Assembly (NCBI RefSeq): GCF_026723765.1
Contig: NZ_CP113524.1
Span: forward strand, 977,001 to 1,041,000
Origin: Lacrimispora xylanolytica
GTDB taxonomy: Bacteria; Bacillota; Clostridia; Lachnospirales; Lachnospiraceae
Direction: 5' to 3'
Length of the DNA stretch: 64,000 nucleotides
Shown: positions 24,853 to 34,176 of the stretch, in pieces
Position numbering within the stretch: position 1 is the stretch's first letter
Layout: each line of letters starts with the position of its first letter
The notes under the pieces: model-generated
Database searches by the model: none
Told to the model about the DNA's origin: nothing
What the model saw: only the letters and a program-made list of their open reading frames with translations
Made by a program: the position numbers and the translations under genes

Positions 24853-25020
24853 ATGGAGGCCAATGTAGCCTACTATTGCCTTCATAAAATCCACAAATGG
24901 CCTCACGAATTTTTGAGTCTTGACCGATATGAACGTGCTTTTGTCATTGCAGCTGTGCAGTTAAAGCTTGAGCATGATAAGAAAGAAGCGGATAAGGCAA
25001 AGGCAGGTAAATACAGGTAA
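24853..25020 (+). CDS. tail assembly chaperone, frameshift extension (T-type domain)
   Basis: 55 codons from ATG 24853, too short for most gene callers. The sequence HKWPHEFLSLDRYERAFVIAAVQL followed by a Lys/Glu-rich helix resembles the T part of G-GT chaperones in many tailed phages. It can be read either by -1 frameshifting from the upstream gene (six linker codons between) or by independent initiation, since AGGAGG lies four bases before the ATG. The classic arrangement favours frameshifting. Confidence 0.75.
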   Translation: MEANVAYYCLHKIHKWPHEFLSLDRYERAFVIAAVQLKLEHDKKEADKAKAGKYR

Positions 25021-25023
25021 CAA

Positions 25024-25051
25024 GGAAGAACGTCTATGGGGACGTTCTTCC
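25024..25051 (+). other. perfect hairpin before the tape measure gene
   Basis: GGAAGAACGTC and GACGTTCTTCC form an 11-bp perfect stem with a six-base loop, three bases after the chaperone stop and twelve before the ribosome site of the next gene. No U-run follows, so it is not a typical terminator; it may protect or process the mRNA. Confidence 0.7.
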
Positions 25052-25079
25052 TATCATAATAGGAAAGGAGGAGATAGGT

Positions 25080-27593
25080 TTGGCTTCAGTAAAAAAATCT
25101 CTTGCCATTCAAGAGGGTATGGTCACTGCATTAAACTCTATTGACAAAACCATTCAAAAAACAACTACATCACTTATGGTTTTTCAAAAATTATCTGCCA
25201 TGTCCTTAAACATTTCAGAGTTTGAAAAAATGGGTAGGAAATTAAATATCATTGATGATGACTACAAAGACATATGGAAAACGGCTGCAGAGGTTGAGAA
25301 GAAGCAGAAGGATATGAGTGCAGCTACCCAAGATAATGAGAAAAAGCTAAAAAAGCTAAAGGACGCTTGGAAAACCTTTATAGGCGGTCTGGATAAGATG
25401 GGAATTGATCATAATCCGCTGGATATTTTGACAAGAGCAGATAATATAAATACTTCTGGCAATATCATACAGGCTCAAACCGGAATGAAGGGCCAGGATC
25501 TTGAACTTGCGAAAGAAAGCACCAAAAGTCTATTTGCTGATAATATGAGCAAAAGCCCTCAGGAGGCGGCACAAAGTCTGTCAGCTGTAAACCAGTTAAC
25601 GGGGCTGACAGGTGATGGCCTGGAGTCAGTTACCCGGGCAGGTCTGCTTTTACAGGACACCTTTGGTTATGGTCTGACAGACAGCATTAAATCAGCAGGA
25701 ACACTGCAACAGCAATTTGGTCTTCAGGGAGCAGAAGCATTTGATTTAATCATACAGGCGACTCAGGCAGGGCTTAATAAAAATGGAGATTTGCTGGAAA
25801 CCATAAATGCCAGCAGTGACAAATTTAAGTCTCTTGGAATTGGCGGGCAGGAAATGTTTAATATGCTGGTAAACGGGGCACAAAACGGAAATGTTTCCAT
25901 CAGTTCATTAGGCAATGCTGTCAACGAATTTTCAAAGAAGGCTGTAGGTGGAGGAAAAGATGCATCTGAAGGATTTGCTGCTCTGGGTCTCGATGCCGGA
26001 AAAATGAAAGATTCATTCAGCAGTGGAGGAGAAGCCGCCAAGCAGGCATTTCTGGAAACGGTAAACGCTCTAAATACAATGGATGATCCGGTGAGTAAAA
26101 ATATTGCTGGAACTAAATTATTTGGGGATTCATGGGGAGAATTAGGGCAGCAAGGCTTAGCCGCATTGTCTGAGCTAAATGGATCGGTCAGCTTATCATC
26201 TCAACACTTAGAAGAATTAAATCAGCTAAAGTTTGGCAGCGCAAGCAGTGCGATATCTTCACTTGCTAATACGATAAATACAGGCCTGGCTGGACCTATG
26301 ACTGGGGCAGTCACATTTGTTACGAATATAATTAATGACTTTACAACAGGTCTACAAGGAAAAGTGGATGAAATCAACGGAATATTTGGCATGTTAGGAC
26401 TTGGTATCGGGATTGTAGGAGGTTTTATCTCTGACAATTGGGCAATCATTGAACCAATTATTTTGGGTATTATTGCTGCATTAACTGCGTTGCAAATATA
26501 TGAATTGGCTGGTGCTGCTGTAAAGCTGATTTTTGCGACTGCAACAGGAATACTAACGGCAGCGCAAACGGCTTTAAATGCTGTATTTTTGGCTTCACCA
26601 ATCGGTCTCATTATTATAGCTGTGATAGCTTTAGTTGCTGCTTTTTATTCAGCTATAGCAATGGTTAATAAGTTTACAGGAACCTCTTTAAGTGCAACGG
26701 GACTAATCTGCGGATTTTTTGGTGCAGTAGGAGCCGTTATTCAAAATATTTTTAGTTTTATTGGTATTGTTGTTTTTACATCTATAGTTACTCTTTTACA
26801 TTTGTTTGATAAATTTGCTAATTTTTTAAGTAACTTATTCACTAATCCAATTGGTACTGTTATACACTTATTTTTTACGATGACTGACACTATCCTAGGC
26901 GCACTTCAACAAGTTGCTAAAACCCTAGATTCAATCTTTGGTACTAAATTTGAATCCTTAATTATAACGGGAAAAGAAAAGCTTTCTATTTTGCAGAAAA
27001 ATATTGAAGATAAGCTAGGGGATAAAAAATATGATGAGAATAAGGTTGAAAAAAGATTTGAAAATTTAGATGTTAAAACTGCGATGGATCTTTATGGTTT
27101 TAAACCCGAATTTAAGGACGTGAGAGAGTCAATTATGCAAAGCTATAAATCCGGCGATGATTTTTCGAACAACCCCTTCGAGAAAATGGGAAATATTTTT
27201 AATGGGGAGAATAACCCACTTAACCCCAACAATTTTGGAGGTGATTTAGGCGAAGACAATCAACCTGATACATCAGCGCTATTAAACAACCTAAACAACA
27301 ACGCAACTGGCGGAGCTTCCGGATACCAGGATATTGCAAAAAATACCGGAGATACCGCAATGAACACAGCGGCCATGTCAAACTCTCTGGATTCCATGGA
27401 TGAAGAATTAAAATACATGAGAGATGTGGCAGAGCAGGAAGTGATCAACCGATTTACCCTTGCTGATCTAAAACTGGATATTAACAATAATAACACAATC
27501 CGAAGCGTTGCAGATGCAGATATGGTCTCCAACATGTTAAAAGATTCAACATCCGAAGCACTGTTTGCCTTTGCGGAAGGAGTGATTGGATAA
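25080..27593 (+). CDS. tail tape measure protein
   Basis: 837 residues starting at TTG 25080, with AAAGGAGGAG just upstream. N-terminal coiled-coil region, then a glycine/alanine-rich TMP core (SAVNQLTGLTGDGLESVTRAGLLLQDTFGYG), followed by several hydrophobic helices (about residues 440-640) and a C-terminal Asn-rich linker. The length sets tail length; at about 1.5 angstrom per residue the tail would be near 125 nm (rule of thumb for phage tails). Bases about 26400-27170 are clearly more AT-rich than the flanking parts of the gene. Confidence 0.93.
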   Translation: MASVKKSLAIQEGMVTALNSIDKTIQKTTTSLMVFQKLSAMSLNISEFEKMGRKLNIIDDDYKDIWKTAAEVEKKQKDMSAATQDNEKKLKKLKDAWKTFIGGLDKMGIDHNPLDILTRADNINTSGNIIQAQTGMKGQDLELAKESTKSLFADNMSKSPQEAAQSLSAVNQLTGLTGDGLESVTRAGLLLQDTFGYGLTDSIKSAGTLQQQFGLQGAEAFDLIIQATQAGLNKNGDLLETINASSDKFKSLGIGGQEMFNMLVNGAQNGNVSISSLGNAVNEFSKKAVGGGKDASEGFAALGLDAGKMKDSFSSGGEAAKQAFLETVNALNTMDDPVSKNIAGTKLFGDSWGELGQQGLAALSELNGSVSLSSQHLEELNQLKFGSASSAISSLANTINTGLAGPMTGAVTFVTNIINDFTTGLQGKVDEINGIFGMLGLGIGIVGGFISDNWAIIEPIILGIIAALTALQIYELAGAAVKLIFATATGILTAAQTALNAVFLASPIGLIIIAVIALVAAFYSAIAMVNKFTGTSLSATGLICGFFGAVGAVIQNIFSFIGIVVFTSIVTLLHLFDKFANFLSNLFTNPIGTVIHLFFTMTDTILGALQQVAKTLDSIFGTKFESLIITGKEKLSILQKNIEDKLGDKKYDENKVEKRFENLDVKTAMDLYGFKPEFKDVRESIMQSYKSGDDFSNNPFEKMGNIFNGENNPLNPNNFGGDLGEDNQPDTSALLNNLNNNATGGASGYQDIAKNTGDTAMNTAAMSNSLDSMDEELKYMRDVAEQEVINRFTLADLKLDINNNNTIRSVADADMVSNMLKDSTSEALFAFAEGVIG

Positions 27594-28258
27594 TGGCTTA
27601 TGAGGTATACATAGATGACATGCGGCTCCCATTACCACCAGAGAAAATCCCTGTAAAATACAGTGGCCAGAACAAAACAGCCAACTTAATAAATGGGGAA
27701 GAGATCAATCTTTTAAAGCCCTCCGGACTGGCAGAAATCAGTATCGATGTGACCATTCCTCAAATGGATTATCCATCAGCTGTGTGGGACGGAAGTATTG
27801 AAAATGCGGAAGATTTTCTTAGCAAGCTGGATGCCTTAAAGAAGGGAAAAAAACCTTTTGAATTTACCGTTGTCCGAGAAGACTTTGGCGGAGACAGCCT
27901 GTTTGATACAAGCCTTGATGTGACTCTGGAAGACTATAAGGTGTCAGATGATGTCAGCCAGGGGCTTGATCTTCTTGTATCCATTTCTCTGAAAGAATAC
28001 AGGCACTACGGAACCTACATCATGAACTTTGTTCTGGTGGATAAGGAAGAAGCTGAGGCAGAACAAGCAGAAGGCGAGCGTGAGGGAGAAGCACCGAAAG
28101 AAAAAAGCTATACCGTAGTAAAAGGCGATTGTCTTTGGTCCATTGCTAAAAAACAGCTTGGTAATGGCAGCAGATGGCCGGAAATTCATCAGCTGAACAA
28201 AGATAAAATAAAGAATCCGAATCTGATTTATCCAGGGCAGATTCTTGCACTGCCATAA
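27593..28258 (+). CDS. LysM-domain baseplate/tail protein (XkdP-like)
   Basis: 221 residues. The N-terminal domain is beta-rich (YIDDMRLPLPPEKIPVKYSGQNKTANLINGEEI) as in the PBSX XkdP family, and a LysM domain occupies the C-terminus (YTVVKGDCLWSIAKKQLGN to IYPGQILALP), suited to peptidoglycan contact during envelope penetration. The ATG overlaps the tape-measure TAA by one base. A Glu/Ala-rich linker (EEAEAEQAEGEREGEAPKEK) separates the two. Confidence 0.9.
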   Translation: MAYEVYIDDMRLPLPPEKIPVKYSGQNKTANLINGEEINLLKPSGLAEISIDVTIPQMDYPSAVWDGSIENAEDFLSKLDALKKGKKPFEFTVVREDFGGDSLFDTSLDVTLEDYKVSDDVSQGLDLLVSISLKEYRHYGTYIMNFVLVDKEEAEAEQAEGEREGEAPKEKSYTVVKGDCLWSIAKKQLGNGSRWPEIHQLNKDKIKNPNLIYPGQILALP

Positions 28259-28272
28259 AAGGGAGGGGAAAA

Positions 28273-29229
28273 GTGGAAGCTCATTTATATATTCAAAATG
28301 GCAAGACCGTTTACGAACCAGTCGTCCAGGGAAGTATCACCTGGGAAACACAGCGCAGCGGTCAGCCAGGAAAATGTACGTTTACGCTGATCCCTGACAA
28401 CATCCTGAACATTGAGGAGGGCAATGCCCTCCGACTGGATGTGGATGGGACTCCAGTCTTCTTTGGTTTTATATTTGAACGAAGCTGGAACAGCAACGGC
28501 CAGGTAAAGGTTACAGCCTATGACCAGCTGAGGTATTTAAAAAATAAGGACAGCTACAATTACGTTGATTTAACCGCTGGTGACTTAATTAAAATGATAG
28601 CCGGAGATTATAACCTGAATGTTGGAGAGTTAGAAGACACCGGTGAGAAGCTTACCAGAAATGAAAAAGACAAAAGCTTATTTGACATTATTAAAAACAA
28701 TCTGGATCTTACTATGATAAAGAAGAAAAAGATATTTGTATTTTACGACGATGCAGGAAAGCTTGCTTTAAAGGATGTAGAGAACATGAAGTTAAATGTG
28801 GTCATTGATAACAAAACAGCTCTTGACTATGACTATAAGATCAGCATTGACAGCAACACTTACAATCAGATCAAGCTATATCGCGACGATAAGAATACAC
28901 AGAAACGAGAGGTTTTTCTAACAAAGAGTACAGAAAACATAAATAGATGGGGCATTTTGCAAAAGGATGAATCCATTGATGAAGGGGCTGATGGCCAGTC
29001 CATTGCAGAGAATTATTTAAATCTGTATAACCGTCCTTCCAGAAGTCTGTCTATCAAGGATGCCTTTGGAGATATCAGGGTACGTGCAGGCTGCATTCTT
29101 CCTGTTATCATGGATACCAATGACATTGAGCTTAAAAATTTTCTGCTGGTAGAAACAGTGACCCACAAGATTGATACGGGAACTCATACCATGGATTTAA
29201 CGTTGAGAGGAGCAAATATTTATGGCTGA
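28273..29229 (+). CDS. baseplate hub protein (XkdQ-like)
   Basis: 318 residues, GTG start with AGGGAGGGG upstream. N-terminal IQNGKTVYEPVVQGSITWETQRSGQPGKCTF and the central RLDVDGTPVFFGFIFERSWNSNGQVKVTAYDQLRYLKN are typical of the XkdQ/YqbQ hub, related to phage T4 gp27-type hubs. Located between the LysM protein and the DUF2577 protein as in PBSX. Ends eight bases into the next gene. Confidence 0.87.
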   Translation: MEAHLYIQNGKTVYEPVVQGSITWETQRSGQPGKCTFTLIPDNILNIEEGNALRLDVDGTPVFFGFIFERSWNSNGQVKVTAYDQLRYLKNKDSYNYVDLTAGDLIKMIAGDYNLNVGELEDTGEKLTRNEKDKSLFDIIKNNLDLTMIKKKKIFVFYDDAGKLALKDVENMKLNVVIDNKTALDYDYKISIDSNTYNQIKLYRDDKNTQKREVFLTKSTENINRWGILQKDESIDEGADGQSIAENYLNLYNRPSRSLSIKDAFGDIRVRAGCILPVIMDTNDIELKNFLLVETVTHKIDTGTHTMDLTLRGANIYG

Positions 29230-29536
29230 TGTTGAGTGGATTGATAATATAAAAAGAATCGTAATTCAGGCGATAGAAGCCGGAGATCCTTGTGATGTCA
29301 TTCCTGGTACCGTAGTCAGTGAATCACCAGTTGAAATACGAATCAGTGAGAAGATCGTTTTGTTCCCCTCTCAGATCCTAATTCCAGACCAATTAAAAGA
29401 CCACAACAGAATGATGAATATTCCCGGGGTAGGGGAAGTTACGGTTTTAGTAAAAGGTGAAATAAAAGCAGGAAAAAAAGTGCTTCTTCTTCAAAAACGG
29501 GGTGGACAGCAGTATGTAGTCATAGGCACTTGGTAA
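29222..29536 (+). CDS. DUF2577 baseplate protein (XkdR-like)
   Basis: 104 residues of beta structure; an OB-fold-like small protein linked with hub and spike in the PBSX family. N-terminus MADVEWIDNIKRIVIQAIEAGDPCDVIPGTVVSESPVEIRIS matches the family, C-terminus ends VVIGTW. Its start overlaps the preceding gene by eight bases (stop TGA region), indicating coupling. Confidence 0.85.
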   Translation: MADVEWIDNIKRIVIQAIEAGDPCDVIPGTVVSESPVEIRISEKIVLFPSQILIPDQLKDHNRMMNIPGVGEVTVLVKGEIKAGKKVLLLQKRGGQQYVVIGTW

Positions 29537-29551
29537 GAAAGGAGGAATTTG

Positions 29552-29953
29552 ATGCTTCCCACGACAGGTGATATTTTACAGAAGAATCTAAAAATTGTAC
29601 AGAAACCATCAAAAACATTTAAGTTGGATGTGGAAAATAAAAGAATCATTGATATGGTAGATGGCTTGGAAGCAGTGAAACAATCCGTATATTGTATTTT
29701 GAATACGGAGCGGTTTGAATGGCTCATCTACAGTTGGAATTATGGTTCAGAATTAAAGGACCTATTTGGAAAGTCATCGGGGCTTGTTAAGGCTAAAATT
29801 AAAAAGCGAATACGGGAAGCCTTAATTCAAGATGACAGGATTTCCGATGTGGATTCCTTTTTCTTTGATATAAATGAGCGTAAGCTCCATGTAACATTTA
29901 CCGTACATACCCAATGGGGGGAAATTGAGGCAGAGAAAGAGGTGAGTATTTAA
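29552..29953 (+). CDS. DUF2634 baseplate wedge protein (XkdS-like)
   Basis: 133 residues, gp25-like (lysozyme-like wedge) protein: TYKLDVENKRIIDMVDGLEAVKQSVYCILNTERFEWLIYSWNYGSEL is characteristic. The ATG at 29552 is six bases after GGAGG (29541-29545); a TTG three bases earlier is less likely. The stop overlaps the next start (TAATG). Confidence 0.88.
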   Translation: MLPTTGDILQKNLKIVQKPSKTFKLDVENKRIIDMVDGLEAVKQSVYCILNTERFEWLIYSWNYGSELKDLFGKSSGLVKAKIKKRIREALIQDDRISDVDSFFFDINERKLHVTFTVHTQWGEIEAEKEVSI

Positions 29954-31032
29954 TGTATGAAGACATGACTTATGAAGTCATTATAAAGCGAATGCTGGAC
30001 CGTGTTCCCAAAGGTCTTGATAAAAGAGAAGGATCTCTCATCTATACAGCACTTTCCGCTGCGGCTGCAGAAATGCAGGTTATGTACATAGAGTTTGATA
30101 CTATTTTAAAAGAAACATTTGCCCAGACTGCTTCCAGAGAAAACTTAATCCGCAGGGCAGCAGAACGGGGAATGGAGCCAAGACCTGCAACAAAAGCGGT
30201 GATAAAGGCAAAAGCAACACCCTCTGAGGTTACTATTTTATCAGGGCAGCGTTTCCGGTTGGGTATTTATTATTATACCGTCACTAAAATTGTTGGAGAT
30301 GGAGTGTTTCATCTAGAAAGTGAAACAGCAGGAGAGGCAGGTAATAGGGGGTCAGGCCGTTTGATTCCTATCGAGAGTATTACTGGACTTACCTCAATGG
30401 AAGTTACTGATCTGCTGATTCCGGGAGAAAATGAAGAGGATACAGATGCATTTCGTGCTATTTATATGAGCTCCTTTAGTGAAAAGACATTTAGTGGAAA
30501 TCGAAAGGATTATCTAATCAAAACAAATGGAATTCCTGGAGTAGGGGCCACAAAGATTACAAGGGCATGGAATGGCCCATCTACAGTTAAGCTGACTATT
30601 CTGGATTCTAATTATAATAAGGCATCAGACCTGCTTATTCAGATGGTACAGGAAACCATAGATCCCTCTGGCACCGGAAAGGGAGATGGCCTTGCTCCCA
30701 TCGATCACGTTGTCACGGTAGACACAGCAGAAGAAGTAAAAGTGCAGATAGCTTGTACTCTGGAATATGAAGAAGGTTATGAGGCTGAGACACTGAAATC
30801 TATGATAAAAAATGCAGCGGAAGCCTACTTAAAAGAATTGAGGGCGTCCTGGGAAGGTCTTGGAGAGCGTGGATGTATTGTAAGAATTTCTCAAATGGAA
30901 GCCAGGATTCTTGCGTTGGAAGGAATCTACGATATAAAAAATACTCTTATAAATGGAGCAGCAGAAAATCTGGAATTAAATGAATATCAGATTCCAGTGT
31001 ATGGGGGTGCTGAAATTGATTCGAGAAGTTGA
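29953..31032 (+). CDS. baseplate J / gp47-family protein (XkdT-like)
   Basis: 359 residues; the wedge component that links the hub to the peripheral baseplate and tail fibres and helps trigger contraction. N-terminal RVPKGLDKREGSLIYTALSAAAAEMQVMYIEFDTILKETFA is diagnostic, as are ERGMEPRPATKAV and the C-terminal LEGIYDIKNTLINGA. Coupled by one base to the DUF2634 gene and overlapping the next gene. Confidence 0.9.
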   Translation: MYEDMTYEVIIKRMLDRVPKGLDKREGSLIYTALSAAAAEMQVMYIEFDTILKETFAQTASRENLIRRAAERGMEPRPATKAVIKAKATPSEVTILSGQRFRLGIYYYTVTKIVGDGVFHLESETAGEAGNRGSGRLIPIESITGLTSMEVTDLLIPGENEEDTDAFRAIYMSSFSEKTFSGNRKDYLIKTNGIPGVGATKITRAWNGPSTVKLTILDSNYNKASDLLIQMVQETIDPSGTGKGDGLAPIDHVVTVDTAEEVKVQIACTLEYEEGYEAETLKSMIKNAAEAYLKELRASWEGLGERGCIVRISQMEARILALEGIYDIKNTLINGAAENLELNEYQIPVYGGAEIDSRS

Positions 31033-31570
31033 TTTACTGTCCTATATTCCTGATTTTCTAAAGGAATACGAAGAAATGAGAGTCATTCAGGAAGTCCTGC
31101 AGACGGAAATCCAGCACATGGAAAATGAAACAGAGGCGCTGTTTGACAATCAGTTTATCATGAGCTCCGATTTAGGAAACATCCGCCGATATGAGCAAAT
31201 GCTGCGTTTACAGGCCTCCTCCAGAGATACGCTGGCAGACCGTAGATTTAAGGTTCTTTCCAAATGGAACCGGATTATTCCTTATACAAAGGTGACATTA
31301 AGGCAGAGGCTTGCTGTGTTATGCGGGGAAGACGGATATACACTGGAGATTGACCCGGAAAAGAAAATCATCGTGAGGGTAGCCTTAAAGAGTAAACGGA
31401 ATCTAAATGAGGTGAAACGTATGCTGGAGGAATTTGTACCTTGTAACATGGTAATTGATTTAGATCTTCTTTATAATCAGCATCATTTACTTAACGAGTA
31501 CACACACAAACAATTAGGAGCCTGGACTCACAGGCATATAAGAAATGAGGTGCTTATCAGTGGCAAATAA
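31016..31570 (+). CDS. DUF2313 baseplate protein (XkdU / YmfQ-like)
   Basis: 184 residues when started at TTG 31016, giving MIREVDLLSYIPDFLKEYEEMR, the family N-terminus; a GGGGGTG lies six bases before it. An ATG at 30980 is in frame but would add 12 atypical residues inside the preceding gene. The protein likely links baseplate and fibre. It overlaps both neighbours, as is common in compact tail operons. Confidence 0.8.
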   Translation: MIREVDLLSYIPDFLKEYEEMRVIQEVLQTEIQHMENETEALFDNQFIMSSDLGNIRRYEQMLRLQASSRDTLADRRFKVLSKWNRIIPYTKVTLRQRLAVLCGEDGYTLEIDPEKKIIVRVALKSKRNLNEVKRMLEEFVPCNMVIDLDLLYNQHHLLNEYTHKQLGAWTHRHIRNEVLISGK

Positions 31571-33713
31571 AACCAACAATTATAAGCTTCCTAAGCCGGA
31601 GGTTGATGATTTTTACGATATATCAGAGTATAACAAGACCATGGATATGTTAGATGATTCACTGACGGAAATGGATGAAAAGAAGCTGGATAAGAATGGG
31701 GATGCTTCGGAGGCGGTAACGGAATTTGAACAGGAGATTTTAAGGGAAAATATTGAGTCTGGGGAGACACTGTCATCTACTTTTGGGAAGGTGAAGAAAT
31801 GGTTTTCAGAGATGAAAGATGTTGCATTTTCAGGCCATGCGAAAGATGTCGCGACAGATGCGGCACATCGGTTTGTTAGTGATGCGGAGAAGAGTAGTTG
31901 GAATGGGAAGGTTGGGGCTTCTGGTGGGGATATTTCAGAGACCGTTATTGGGACCTTGGAATCCATTGATTCAAAATATCCGGTGCCGGCTTATGGAGAG
32001 ACGGCAAAGGTTTTCATGGGTAAGGTTAAGAAATTTATAAATGATACAAAGCCACTTAATGCCGAAATGTTTGTGGAAGTGGCTAACTCAGGCAGTGATA
32101 CTACTGGAGATGGTACATTAAGCAAGCCCTATAGAACTATACAATATGCTCTCAATACAATTCCAAAAGACCTCAATGGATACAGAGTTACCATTAGGGT
32201 GGGGGATGGAACATATAATGAGGAGGTGCATTTATCAGGGTACAAGAGTGGTTCAATAATAATACGTAGGAGTGGACCTATTATATTGAACGCTATTTGT
32301 AATATTCAAAGTATATATGTATCGGATTGCCATTCGGTATCAATACAAGGGATCAATCTTACATCGACTGGGCGTGATTGTGTGATGTTCTATAAATGTG
32401 ATTACGCTGAGGCAATCTCATGTAAATCCATAGAAAATGGTTCAGGGTACACCTCATACACATTTGACAATGTGAATAATGGTAAAATTGTAGGGTGTAT
32501 GTCAAAGAATTATGATATATGTCTAAAGATTACGGGATCTAATGTATTTTCCAATAGCTGGGATCAATATGCATTGGGTAATAACTTTGGGATCATAGTC
32601 AAGGACGGTGGTACACTGGTTAAGGGTGAGGGGTATCAGCCACCCGGACAGATTCAAGATGAATTTATTCAGTCAACCGCTGGGATTATACTGAATCGGT
32701 TTGGTGCCAGTATTGGTACATTGTTAAGTGATTTATCATTGTATGTCTCACCTACTGGATCAGATATTACTGGTGTAGGTACGAAACAGAGACCATTTAA
32801 GACAATCCAACGTGCTGTAAATTCTTTACCTAAAGATTTAGGAGGATTTATGGCATCTATTGTCATATCAGATGGCACTTACGTAGAAGATGTATTAGTA
32901 TCGAACTTCTATAATGGATATGTAATTATACAAAGAAATATAAGTAATCAAGTTATAAATAACCTATGTAATGTTAGAAGTGTACGAGTTAAATATTGTA
33001 CTGCAATGGTTGACATACAGGGTATGAACATTACAGCGGGTAACATTGAAGGAGTTTCTATCAGTTTTTCTAGCTTAGTTACTATTTTCAGATGTCAATC
33101 CATAGTTGATGATGGTTCGATTAATTCTGCGGCGTTTAAATTCGAATATTGTACTAAAGGTAGAGTGGTTCAGTGCCATACACAGAATAAAAATACAGCA
33201 ATAATTGCAAGAAATACTGAGGTGTTGTCTGATACTTGGGATAACTCATCTAGCACCAAAGGTACAGCTTTAATTAGTGTAGAGGCAGCAAGCATAATTA
33301 CAACTGGAACCCAGCCTAGCAGTCCAAGTAAAAATACTGTTCAATATTCAGGTGGAAGTTTTGTAAAAGACAATGGTACACAAATATCAGGAATTATTTC
33401 TTCTGGATTATCTTGTACTTGGGGAATAATAACAGGCGGATATGTAAGGCATGGCAACTTGAATGGCGTAGCAATGGTCACAATCTGTACTAGGGTTATA
33501 ACGACAGTTCAGCTAAGTGCATACACTAATTATGTCATTCATGGCTATCCCAAGCCTATGAATATAAATCATTGTGTATCCACCAATCTACCTTCTGCTA
33601 CCAGAAATTGTTATTTGAGTACGGATAATGGTTCATTAGTCGTTCAAATGACAATGGCAGTTGTCGCATCAGATGTACTTGAGTTTAATTGTACTTACAT
33701 AACAAATTCTTAA
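31560..33713 (+). CDS. tail fibre / receptor-binding protein with duplicated beta-helix
   Basis: 717 residues from GTG 31560, which has GAGGTG seven bases upstream. The N-terminus (MANKTNNYKLPKPEVDDFYDISEYNK) is a baseplate-anchoring segment of PBSX-type fibres, followed by a Lys/Glu-rich linker. Two copies of a ~220-residue right-handed beta-helix unit follow (about 173-375 and 394-600); each starts with a SGSDTTGDGT-like turn and a PYRTIQYALNTIPKDL / PFKTIQRAVNSLPKDL motif. The last ~110 residues form a beta-rich tip. The region from about 32080 on is AT-rich with different codon use than the upstream tail genes. Target specificity is presumably set here. Confidence 0.88.
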   Translation: MANKTNNYKLPKPEVDDFYDISEYNKTMDMLDDSLTEMDEKKLDKNGDASEAVTEFEQEILRENIESGETLSSTFGKVKKWFSEMKDVAFSGHAKDVATDAAHRFVSDAEKSSWNGKVGASGGDISETVIGTLESIDSKYPVPAYGETAKVFMGKVKKFINDTKPLNAEMFVEVANSGSDTTGDGTLSKPYRTIQYALNTIPKDLNGYRVTIRVGDGTYNEEVHLSGYKSGSIIIRRSGPIILNAICNIQSIYVSDCHSVSIQGINLTSTGRDCVMFYKCDYAEAISCKSIENGSGYTSYTFDNVNNGKIVGCMSKNYDICLKITGSNVFSNSWDQYALGNNFGIIVKDGGTLVKGEGYQPPGQIQDEFIQSTAGIILNRFGASIGTLLSDLSLYVSPTGSDITGVGTKQRPFKTIQRAVNSLPKDLGGFMASIVISDGTYVEDVLVSNFYNGYVIIQRNISNQVINNLCNVRSVRVKYCTAMVDIQGMNITAGNIEGVSISFSSLVTIFRCQSIVDDGSINSAAFKFEYCTKGRVVQCHTQNKNTAIIARNTEVLSDTWDNSSSTKGTALISVEAASIITTGTQPSSPSKNTVQYSGGSFVKDNGTQISGIISSGLSCTWGIITGGYVRHGNLNGVAMVTICTRVITTVQLSAYTNYVIHGYPKPMNINHCVSTNLPSATRNCYLSTDNGSLVVQMTMAVVASDVLEFNCTYITNS

Positions 33714-33734
33714 GAAGACATATTTTAAAAAATG

Positions 33735-34170
33735 AAAGAATTAAGGTAGGATATACTACCTATAGCATTGAAAACGGCAGTTGTATCCTAAATGGTTTAA
33801 GCGGATACCCCCCAAGGTTGCAATAATTATAGGATTAAAATAATTTTAGGATATACATAAAAACCTATTAGAAAATACCACTGTAATAAAATACGATGCA
33901 GACGAAGTGGAATAATATACACAGGACAATCTTGTGTATACTAGGTAGCTAATCTTTAACCCATCTTTCCGAATTGGTATTGAGTAAGTTCAGACTGGCC
34001 CAGACGAGAAGGGAAAACCAATTTACAAACGTGAGGAAGTTACGGATGCAATCCTTATAGCAGAGTAAAGAACTCCCAATTTACAAAATGATGTAAAAAC
34101 GCAGAAGGAGTACAACAAAGGCTTAAAGGCTTAGGTTACGTACTAACGCTATCAGGAGTCGAAACGGAGG
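33735..34170 (+). pseudogene. decayed tail accessory gene remnants
   Basis: No intact gene in 33714-34176. Short translatable pieces occur in the + direction: IKVGYTTYSIENGSCILNGL (about 33740-33820), then TGPDEKGKPIYKREEVTDAI from 33994 with TAA at 34066, continuing in the same frame as TPNLQNDVKTQKEYNKGLKA to a TAG, and then in another frame LKGLGYVLTLSGVETEEGHE up to the XkdX-like gene. This looks like a small phage protein broken by nonsense and frameshift changes at the XkdW position. A 7-bp inverted repeat, ATACACA/TGTGTAT, lies near 33915-33940. Confidence 0.45.
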
Positions 34171-34176
34171 AAGGTC

